From Phoronis australis (taxonomy: Eukaryota > Phoronida > Phoronidae), in contig NMRA01000091.1 in NCBI GenBank assembly GCA_002633005.1, positions 951,974-1,015,973 of the forward strand: a DNA stretch of 64,000 bases, in the 5' to 3' direction. Shown piece by piece: positions 22,701-34,700 of this stretch. A program made the position numbers and the translations under genes. The notes below the pieces were generated by a model. That model had not been told where the DNA came from, searched no databases, and saw only the letters and a program-made list of their open reading frames with translations. The number at the start of each line of letters is the position of its first letter. Position 1 is the first letter of the stretch.

Positions 22701-25700
22701 AGTAAACTCAACCAAAAATTTATTTAAATGACACATTATCGATAAATTTGCATGATTAGTCTACCTCCAATCCGGAACCGAAACAAAACCGATGGCAAAA
22801 ACGCACAAAAGGAGGTCAAAATAGCCATCACTATCGTTCGAATAGTAGTCCCTACCTCACAGTGAAACAGGGATAAACAGAAAACTGGTGACTCTACATA
22901 AAAATAAAAAATGTACGAAAAAAAAAAACGGAAAAATGGTGTTTAGAATACAATGTCAAATATCGTGTACTCACATCACCAGAATGAATTGTCAGTGTCA
23001 TTGAGGGAATTTAAGACTCAGTGGAGAAATTGAGGTTTGATCTTTGTTTAGTCGTGCAATCTGATTTGCACTCCATTCACCCCCCTTCCGGTCTCATTTG
23101 ATAAGAACTGCGTCATGAACTCCGGTGAGCAATCCCTAAAATTACGTCATCATAAAGGTATGAGATGTCACCATAGGAATGGAAATTTGCCTTCTAAATA
23201 CTCAAACATGAACCAGCTTTTGAACGAAGCTTCAAGAGAATGAAAGCAAATATCTTACAGTTACAATTTTATATTAACTAAAACACATGATTTCGTTCTT
23301 GTTTGATTGCAAACGTGTTGTACTCGACATTTTACTCGCACCCAAATTTTTAGTACGTCGAACGACGTTAAAGAATAACTTTATCAGCGTTATGGTTTGG
23401 ACTTAGTTAGTTTTGCTTATTCGCCGCTTCGGGTGCTAGTTTTCCTACCGATAAATTTAGAGGCGAGTGGTAAGCTACTCTCTGACACAACGCCAACTTT
23501 ACTGAAAAATGACCCTGTGGAAAGATGATGAAAGACACGTAATTCCGTCTGTGGGCAACAATGTGCATGGTTTTTTGGAAGCTTACCGGTCACATTGCCA
23601 CCACTTGAACACGCCATCTATGCAACGAGCTTGTTTGGAATTAAGCCATTGGATCGGGGTTGCCTTGATTTTGTTTAAGTTGATTACTGCCAGTTTAAAT
23701 GAATTACAACTATTCAAGTCAACGTAACAGAGAACCGGAAGGGGTTCCCACAGTTCAACCAATGGGATTGAGTGAATGTTATGACATCGTTTTCTTTTCT
23801 TTAACCAATGATAATCCATGTAATGGGAAGATGACGGAGTGAGACAATTCCTACATATGGTACCACACTTCTTGCTAGTATGAGTGTTTTACTCATGCTA
23901 AATGCTTACTAGGCACCTTTGCAGCAGGGGATCACTTAAAAGTACCATTAGAGGGTTCTTCATCAGGATTGAGTAATTATGGCCTTTTACCAAATTCAAT
24001 CATCTTGTGGTGTCCTTATGCTCCCGTGAGTACATGTATGTCCGTGACGTCAAATTACACCATTTCTTCACATTTTGCGATTTTCACTGTAACGAATTCG
24101 TTTACCATCAACGTTATGACTTTTTTTCAAACAGACCAAAAGGAGCTTCAGCTATTAAGGATAGCAATGAGTCAATGGGAACACTTTACTTGTATCAAGT
24201 TCAAGAAAGAAGAGGGCACAGGCCACTTTGTAGAATTTCAAGGCAAAATCGGAGGATGCTTGTCTCAAATAGGATACTCTCAAACAATTTCACCCCAGAT
24301 CGTTCGATTGCACAGTCCTGGGTGCAGCAATGTAAGTAAAACAGTAGGTCATGGAAACAAATTGAGACTGTCTAGCTTGTACAATGACAGACAATGATGA
24401 AAAACAGAATTGCATGCTCTTCCCATATATAGCGATCAATAGACGTGTCCATTGCTCACTTTGTTTTTCTTTCTTATTATCAATGTAATGTCAGTCATTT
24501 ATTGGTAAGTGGCCCAAGTTCCATGTACATGTACGACATCCATGCCACCCGTGTGTTGATGTCCAACAAAGACGCAACAAACGAAATAATGGGAGTGTCG
24601 CATAGGCGATAACCATGCAAGGTGCTTAGGCCCCTCGTATGAATCTCGCAAATTGAACAATACCTTGCAACCACCATTTGACGTCATGTGGCATGGGTTA
24701 GGAAAGCCTTTTGGAAGTCAGGAAAGCTTTTTGGAAGTTCGAAAAGAGTATGTAACATGTCGACATGCTGGCTTGATTTTTGCAACACTCTGTTTAGTGC
24801 TTATTTTTGTGCAGTTAAGCTGGGAACTGGAACGTGCGACCTAACAATGCAAGAGTTAAAGGACGAGAATGAAATGAGAGAATACATTTGTATTTGTAGC
24901 TTCATATTGTCTTTGAAAGCTAATGGGGAGTTTCCTTATCATGCATTAACATGTATTGCAAACACTTCAACAAGCTTCACAATTTAGTTTTTAAAGTTCC
25001 TTTGCTTTCATTGTATATGCAACAATCATTGATAAAACTTAGCATTTTTACGGGGAGTGTTTTTGAACATAGTGGTAACCCATATTAATTCAATTCGACA
25101 ACGTCAAAAACGCCATGAGTTCCGAGTCAAAGTTTCTTGCGGGTAAAGCGTGATCCGGTGCACAAGTCCGTGAGATATCGCCTTATGCGTTTAAGGTCAT
25201 CTGATTTTGCTAGATTTCTCCTGCCACGCATGCTATTGAACACAGCCATGGTCTACAACTTTGTGTCTTTTGACGAATTTCACGCAAGNCCATCTTCGGA
25301 ATTCGACAAATTCTTACACGAGCTTCAAGGTTTTTATTTTTGCTGTTAATAAATTTACTTTGTTTATATTTTACTTTTTTTGGTCATAATGCATTGCCCC
25401 AGAAGGTGCAATAACTCCTGACGACGCAATGTCAAAGTTCATGCCAAAATTCTCCAATAATTAGCATGATCGTTAGTAAAGGTTTTGGCGTACATGTTAT
25501 TGCCAGTAGAATATAGACTTGCTTATTACTCTGCTTTAGCTTCCGTTTCCAATCAGGTTACAATAACAGTACCACACCTTCCGCTAAATCAAGACTAGAG
25601 AGATCCGTTTATTTTTTCAAACAATGTCAAACGTCTAAGATTCTGTTGAAAGCATCCCCTTCTTCTCTGGAGAATGAAGCAATGGAATGCATTTCCCAGC

Positions 25701-28700
25701 AAGCCATTTCATTTGGGATGCTTGATCAACCAGTGGCAGATCTACGATTTCAGTAAGGGGGGGGGGTTAGGATTCGAGAGAATCCGAGGCGCGTAGCGCC
25801 GAGGAGAAGGAAGGTCGCGAGAGGGTTTCCCTCCTCCCGTGTAAGATTTTTTGGGATTTTTAGTAACTAATTTCGTTTTTCTGGCGATTTTTTTCCAGTT
25901 TTTATTTTTTATCCTGTCCCGAGGGGGGGTTTAAACCCCCTGAACCCCCCCTGTAGATCCGCCTCTGTCTACAATACCTAAATTATTGCCTCTTCAGGTT
26001 TGAGTTTGGTGTGCCCATTTCTCCGGCTACTTAATACGAGACCCAGCTTACAAGCACTGATAAATACAAATATGTGGGTGTTATGATTGATAATAATTTG
26101 TGGCACATGCTTAGTATGGGTGCACAGATGTTTTTCAGCGGATTGGCGTTTGTACAGAGTCAGGAGCTATGTCGGTCAGGCTACTCTTCAGACTCTGTAC
26201 AAAAGTCTAATTGTAACAAACCTTGAAAACGGTGATGTTGTGTGAGGTAGCTGTGCGTCTTACCTTCAGGTTAGATTTCAAAAACTACAAAGCATGGCTG
26301 GAACGCTGATACTCAACTATAGTGGCCGTTGTAACGAAGCTCTTATTTCTGACCTCCTCAATACAGTTTGTGTGTGGGGCCTGGTTAGCAGGTGTGCCTT
26401 TCATTTAAACTTGATGGTGAACAAAGTCACACATAGACTTACATATAATTACCTCACCACTAAATTCAGATCACTCACAGATTTTCAAAGTATCAATGCC
26501 AGAGCGGGTATTTCTGGCTGCCTGGTACCAAATAAACTAAGAGGTTTTGCCTACAGAAGTGATGTCGCTTACAACGGGCCGAGGAGTGAGGACTGCCGTC
26601 GTGAATGCGCCCAATGTCCACCTCTTCAAACAGAAATACTGATAATTTGTGCGTGGTTCGGGACTGTTGGTCTCAGCTCACCATCGTATTACTCTATTTT
26701 ATCTTATTCGTTTTCCCCGAGTAATTTCCAGTTATATCGCCATATTCCTGAAAAGAGAAGGAACTCTTTCCACTTATACCTCCTTAGCATAAACGGTTAC
26801 GTCACAAAAAGGTATCAGTTGCCACTTTGCGCGAAACTATGCGAATAGGACCGAAAATTGAAACACTTTGGTTATTAACAGGGATACTATAGAACCTTAG
26901 TTAAAATTATAACGCTGTATACAGACTAAAATGAAATTACAATTCTCAGCTTTACTGGAGTGCGGATTGAAGGAATACGGAAAGCTACTTTTATTCAAAT
27001 TGTATCCAAGGATTAATCTATTAAGCTACGCGTTGAACCGTAATGTATACAGTATATTAAATAGGTTTCCACATAGCAGAAATACATTTTCATTCAAACT
27101 AGACGCTGCTAGTTTTTGCAGAGATCTGTAGTGATTGGTGTTGCCATTTTACCCCACTCCTTAATTTTTTCTATCAGGTGTACTTCCTACTATTAGTGTG
27201 ACTGTCCCTTAAGCCGGTACACAAATCTAAATGATTTTATTACAACTTACATGTATATCAGTTCACTTTTACAACGAGGGTTATTTGACAATGCCGCTTT
27301 TGACCTGTTTCAATATCGATAAAGTTGCAAACTCGCAGTTCCTGTCGTTTCAGCTACCGACTTATCTACACACGCTGGGACACATCATCGGTCTTTCTCA
27401 CGAATTTAACAGCCCGGATAGAGATAATTATATCACCATCAACTTTAATAAAACAACTTCTTCAGAAAATTTCCGCAAGCGACGCTACGACGAGGATGTT
27501 TACAACGTGGAATATGATTTCACTAGTCTCATGCACTTCGGGTTAAAGGTACTATATTTCTGGAGGTCAATTCTTTTCTAAGGCTCGGAGCTTCGGTTTC
27601 AAATTCTTGTACTCAAAATGGATATCGAAATATTCTTTTGCATTTTCTATGTTGTTTAATTTTGTGGTCAATTATTCTGTGCTTGAGTGAATTATGGTTT
27701 ATCTTTTTTCTAACTCATGTTTTCATTCCATTACTCCTAGATTCGATTAAGAGAGTGAAGTAAAACTCGAAATGTCAAGTCCAAGCTCTAAATTTCGGGG
27801 CGAGAATCTAGCCTTTACATGTAATTATAGATCTATACACAATAAGTGGAAATTGGGACCAGGCAGTTAGTCCTACCATCCAATGTGTACTACTCGAGCA
27901 AAGAAAAATGGACACATAGATTGAGTTCAGACCGAAGTAGAATGAAGAAAATGAAAAAAATCAAAGATTCAAATTTGATGCCTACGGTCTAATATTTTAC
28001 TGAAATTGAAATCGAATCCTTTTTAATATTCTGTTTTCTTTCAGTTTAGAAAAAAATCAAGACAAGTGTCTGTTGACTTGGTACTTGAAATCTCGTGTCC
28101 GGTGTTGAGTTTGTAGCTCAAATATAGGCGTCATCCAGTGTGAGGGTGAACTAAACACATATTTCATGCCTAAACTTAAGCGAACAAATGCAAAGCAACC
28201 ATCATTTCATATCGAAGTAGACAGGCAATTACTGGCATAATTTCTGTATTTGGAGTCCGGGGATAAGACTCCCGGGTCTACTCAAGCGATGTAAAGTTCA
28301 CCATGACTCGCACAATGCGTGGTGGGGTTACAGCTTCCAACCTACATGTATTTGGGTACACTCATGATCCCTGTGCTAATATTGCTGAGGGAACTCTATT
28401 TTTTCCGTAACAAACACAAGCATGGTCACGTTTAAATCATCAAAGAGATACGTATATTTTGCACGAATGGTGACTCAGACTAGGTGGTCTACCTTTGTCC
28501 AACCATACTGCAAAAGTGGAAACATGATTGATGAATTGACATCTAAGATACTCAGTTGTTTATTTCGTTTACGATAAAATGAAAAGAAAATACACCTTCT
28601 GATGTGTGCAAGCTGTCTTGGATTTCATGCAAAACTTGCACTGATATCGGTTCACATAATGTGCAAGCTGTCTTGGATTTCATGCAAAACTTGCACTGAT

Positions 28701-31700
28701 ATCGGTTCACACAATGTGCAAGCTGTCTTGGATTTCATGCAAAACTTGCACTGATATCGCTTCACACAATACTCAAGCAGTGCCACAAACAGAATATCAC
28801 TAAATCATACAACAACAAACATGATCAAATCTCAAATTATCAGGAGAATAAAATGTTAAAACATTGCGCCGGTAATTACTAGGAAAGCCAGGTGTTTTTT
28901 TTCTGTGCCAAAACAATGGATTAGTAAACATCTTCAACAGGGAACGGAGAACATTTGAGGACCTTATGGCGTGCAGGCTGTGACAGGTAGACCTACGTAG
29001 TTCCCCATACGTGACCAGGAATTAATTAAAAGTAGCACATCGGCAAAAACAATGATTACCGATCTCAAATGTATACTCGCCTTCGTTGACCTAGACTGAA
29101 TCTAAAACGATATATTAAACAGTTTTTAAACGGCGTTTCGTGGTAACTCGGGCAGAAACACTTCTCAAAGAGGAAAATGCTTGTATTGGTTGGGCTTTGA
29201 TCCATGACCCAGTTAACCATTTATTGTCCGGGCATGACAAAGTCAAAAATGTAAAGTGTTGTTGGGTAATATTAGGAAACCAAGACATCGTCTTGCTCTG
29301 TGCCAATCATCCTGCGATGCTGTGTGATCTAGTACCAGAAACAGGTTGGCTGGTCGCGAATAGACACACCGGTATCAGTCTCAAATCCATTTCCCCTAGG
29401 CCTTTTCCATAGACGGCTCCCAGACAATTTTTGCCAAGGACAAAAGGAATGAAGAACTGATAAGTACTCAGGCAGGAAAAGAGATACGTTTCAAGGACAT
29501 AAAATTAGTCAATTTGATGTATAAGTGTAACGGTATGTATACATATTTTGCATATGGGCTATTTCACGCAGTGTAATGGACGTTGCTAGTGTTACGCAAG
29601 GCATACTTAGATCGTGGTATTGTGGACTCGGTGAAAATGGTCACCTGCTCTGTAAGAAGTACACGCAGCCTATTTACTTTTATAAAACATGTTTTAAAAT
29701 TAAATCTGGTTAAAAGTGTGGTTGAATCAGGTTGGACTATAATGTCGATTTCAAAAATGCTTTTTATACCTTTTAAACGACTGGTTTAGTAAAACTTGGT
29801 TTAATTTTGAGCACTGCCTAAACCCGTTTTGATTCCATAGACAACAACATAATCGTCAATTCTTTTCCTCGAATATGCTCTATTCCAAAACGAAACAGTC
29901 ATTCTTTCTCAACCAAGAATCAAATGTGCAGTTGCTGTGAATGATTTTCAACGAAGCTTTTTAAAACGATGGCAAAGCACACGGGAGAATCAAAACTCAA
30001 GAAACGTGTTTCTTATTGCTTTTATTCAAACCGCAATGTAACTCCAAGGTGTCGTAATAATACCTTCACTTGTTGATTTCAATCATAATAAAATAAAACC
30101 AAGTAGCCATATTATCAGTTGTGAATATTGTTACACACTAATTAGCTGGGCTAGAGAGAATGTTTTAGAAGCTATTTGCTAAGTCTCAAATGTGGTGTCA
30201 ACACATATTTTCGAAAATTCCTTGTACGCAAAACGAGATTATTACGGCAACTAAGACTCATCGAAAACATTTTCAGCAGTGTTTGATTAAAAATGTTTTA
30301 GGGAATAAGAAAACACAATTCAAGTAAAGAGTTCCATAACATCAAGTTTATTTGGGGTCGCATGGAACCTGAAAAGCAAAGGTCTTGGGGATGTCTAAAA
30401 TCATGAACACACAAATCTTTGGACAAATAGATAGGATCCCGTTTGGTTGTTACTTTCGAGAATTGACACAGTTGGCTAAGTTCTCTAAAAGCGGAATCTC
30501 GCGAATAAACCTAGTGTAATCACGTCATGTTCGATGGTATTTTACGAAGTTATTGTGATGTTGCGTTTTTCCGTGTGTGCTCAAGGCTACACATCCCATA
30601 AAAAGTCATGCAACGTAATAATTCCGTTATTTTTCAAATAGCCAAGTGCACAGCAGACATTCGGTGCAGTGACGGTGGTTTTGTAAACAAAGACTGTAAG
30701 TGCTTCTGTAAAGACGGCACCAACAGCTGCCAAGAGGGTGGACTGAAACTCCCTACAACAGGAACAGGTCTGTAATCGGGACCACGTGATGTCTGATTAG
30801 TTGTATCCTGGCAATGTTTAACAAATACACAAAATGTGGAACTAATATGAACTTTTTCATTTGTGCGTCGATTGTCCGTTTTTGATTCTAATCTGGCCGT
30901 AATTAAAAGTGCAAGCTGCTGTTAACGTCACTCCGCTCTTTTTACGTGTACATGTCATCACAGGGGTCAAACAATTTTAATGCTGATAAATAGTTCTTAC
31001 AAAGATGACAAAATCCAGTTCTTAAACAAATATTCTGTTATATGGCTACTTCATGGTCGCACTGAATCCGTAAAAGACTTAGTAAATGATGAGGCAAATG
31101 TGACAAAATTCCTTGACCATGATCTGCAATTGCTGGATTATTATATGGACAAGCCTATCATGTATCACATATCTCGAGACGTGGGCTTGAGTTGTTGTCT
31201 CTATGTAGAAAATGTAAAATGCGGATTTTAATTAACCGAATTGGTGAACTCACAGGTTTGGGCAATTTTGCATGTGAAACATACATGTACAGTGGAAGTA
31301 TTGTAGTGGATTATATTTTACCGAGTGGAAACTCTTTATCATCAATTAAGCGTTTTGAAGTTGGCGACCAGGTTGACTTGCAGCATTTCCCGCTTTATTG
31401 TATTTTCAATTATAACTTGAAAGTGGAAACCAACATCTTAACAGTATGCAACAAAGTATACAGAAAAATGAATTGGAACAAACCTACTAAAAACACGAAA
31501 TGCATGTCGATGAATAGCACTAACTGTTTAAAGTCATCAGAGATATCACCCCAGGGTTACTTGTTATATGATGCGTGTCCGATTTAGTTGAGAGCTCAGC
31601 TTTGAGGTCTGGTATGAAGTTTGTCATTGTACACATGGATTGGTGTTGTGGAAACTGGTTTGAAATAGGGTGTCAAAAAGGTGGTGCGTTGTGGTCATAG

Positions 31701-34700
31701 AATTTATAGGAGAAACACAACTACCGGATACCCAAACAAGCATAGAAACACAAACACAAACACACACAGATTTAATAAATTGTCAGAAAAAATGTATGAA
31801 GGATATTACAGTGACGCTGATAAAATTACACCAAACAGTAAAATAAAGTTGGCGCCACTTGAAAGCCAGTGAAAATTTTACTTTTCTTGCAATTAAAGGC
31901 TCTCCCCCCGACATAGAGTGTAAGAGCGGCATTGGCAATTTCATGAACATTATTCCGCGATCTTCAGTCTCAATCGATATGTGGTACATGTATGTCTCGT
32001 GGGGTATCACACCATCTAGGCCACATACCGGTATTAATGAAACACGCCAACAATATTTTTATTTCATGTAATTGCTTAGTTTTAAAAACACACATCGTAG
32101 TGGTAACACGTGAAAACATTGCACATTTTTGTTATGAGATTGCTTGTTTTGTTCTTCACTTCTTTTTAAGAAATGGTTTGGATTCTCATGAACTCTGTTC
32201 AGGTCTGTATATATTTAGATCAAGGTCACAGAGTGACAGGTCACTAGGTCAGTTCAGCCTGAAGAAATACACATTTCTATTTCTTTCCAACCCCAGAAAG
32301 CATACATATTGGGAGCGATTTCAGACAAAACGCCACAAGTAGCTTCACTCAAAATACGTATTTTTGACAACAACAACGGCTTTGGTGGCGCTTGAGTTAC
32401 TATTCATAGTCTTGATCACACTAGCTTTCTGGATATTTCGCCAAATGAGCGGCAATGGAGTACTTACCCACCAAGCAACAGAAGAGTCAGTCACATACAA
32501 ATATGCAATCTGTTTCGGGTTTATATTGTTAAATTCATCATCGTAATTTAGACAAACGTGGGCGCGGTGTGTGTACATATGTATGTAAGTATGTATGTAT
32601 GTATGTGTGTGTGTGTATGTATGTATGTATGTATGTATGTATGTGTGTCTGTGTGTCTATGTATGTATGTATGTATGTATGTNNNNNNNNNNNNNNNNNN
32701 NNNNNNNNNNNNNNNNNNNNNNNNNNNNNNNNNNNNNNNNNNNNNNNNNNNNNNNNNNNNNNNNNNNNNNNNNNNNNNNNNNNNNNNNNNNNNNNNNNNN
32801 NNNNNNNNCACCCGTTCCCAACACCGTAACTCTACTCAACAGTCTTGAAATTCAAGCTGTTACATGCTAGAAACTAAGTAGTAATAAATTATTACAACGC
32901 GTTATACACCTTAACACTCGTCAACAAGCCCGCAATGAGACAGCCTTTTATTTGAACAACGAGAACCTCTCTGAAGTCGTGAGACCTGAGATCTCCGGCA
33001 TAGGTGTACTTTCATTTAAGGCTACCATTTTGCAAATTTGGAGTAAAATACAGGGGCAGAATATAAGCGAAAAGCTTTCGAGCAGGAGTATAAACATCGA
33101 CTTGATCGTGGGATGTACTGTAACATGTATGTACATGGCACTTGTTGATCGAGTGTTACGTGTATAATGAATTGAAGTAACATATTACAGTGAGCTGAAA
33201 GCTTGTAACGGCTTGCATTTTATTAGACTTTTGAACAGAATTACGGTGTTGGGAACATGTGGGTACACATGTGTACGACCGGTACACGCCAAATTCAAGC
33301 GTGTACATACATGTTCACCTACATGTAGGTTAGTGAACCGATATTATACATGCTGGAGGGTGGGGGTGGGTGTGAAGACCCACTCATAAACGGGCGGCAT
33401 CCGTACTACACACTTTAAAAGCCTTGCCACACACACGGACACCATTTTAAAGGAGTATGACACTCAAAAAACAACCCGTTCAGTCTCAATTTAGATTGAA
33501 TAATTCTATTCAATAACGTCACGTTCGGTTGCGTTACTTGACACCTGACGGCAGACGGAGGTGTTGAAATTATCCAATGATGTAATTGGTTTCACACGCA
33601 GTCTGCTCAGCAGTTCANGTACTACACACTTTAAAAGCCTTGCCACACACACGGACACCATTTTAAAGGAGTATGACACTCAAAAAACAACCCATTCAGT
33701 CTCAATTGAGATTGAATAATTCTACTCAATAACGTCACGTTCGGTTGCGTTACTTGACACCTGACGGCAGACTTAGGTGTTGAAATTATCCAATGATGTA
33801 ATTGGTTTCACACGCAGTCTGCTCAGCAGTTCACAACACGGGTTACTGGTGTCAGGTTATCGCTTGAATTCATCCTTTATCACCAATAAATAATCGAATT
33901 TCGATGTAAAGCCCTTACAAATACACCGAGTTCTTATAGAAACGTGTTGTTATATTTCACTGTTACTAATTTTTTTATTTGGACATGTACCGTAGCCTAC
34001 AGAGTTCGGCAGGCCAATTTACCAAGGTCCATACCAGGAGTTTGGAGTCTGTTGGGAGATAAATTCGAAGTACAGGAAAACCTAGAACTGTGTTATTTAG
34101 CCTTATGATTTTTTGAGTTCTAAACAAACAAAACGCTTGTTATCCCTACCAGGGCTCAGAACTCAAGCAGGCCCGTCGCGGCCGCCGGGACTGGCACGAA
34201 CATAAACCAGCTTGAGTTGGAAAATAAACCGACAGTCGTGAAAAGACTATAATACAGCAGTGAGCCAAAGAAATAATGGGACTTAGTCACAAAATTGAAA
34301 TCTTCTTACAAATTGTCGGGGACCGCAAAGTCGGATTCTCCTTCCACAGACAGCCAGGGCAAATGTTGTACAGTAACATGGATTTAAATAATGTATTTGT
34401 ATTTCTGAATAAAGATTCCCCTAACACATGACCATAGATATAAAATCGAGTAATTGTTTCACAACAGCTCTCTGTCAGCAAGCACTGAATTATCATGCGC
34501 TCACACGGCTTTGGTGCGCGGTCGTTGCCGGCATCAAAACCCGGTAACGCAGAGATTAATTCATTACTGGCTTATCAACATTTGCACTCGCAAATACTGC
34601 AAGGCATTACAAATTGCATCTAATGAGACATGCTTTGTTTCAGCTTTATATAAGCATTAATTAGGATGACAATAATTCATTTTGAAGCACAACTCAGAAT

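Larger units (their letters stand above)
24332..27353. other. Intron 5
   Basis: It contains a G-run foldback element (25731-25967) and a LINE remnant (26000-26848). A single N at 25289 lies in a stretch with a weak ORF (25137-25349) that I could not identify. Confidence 0.6.

Noticed and set aside
29140-29412. Extra exon before exon 7
   Set aside because: The ORF is open but ends with a stop before the acceptor, and exon 6 and exon 7 already join in phase 0.
32548-32870. ORFs across the (ATGT)n tract and N gap
   Set aside because: Simple-repeat and N translation only.
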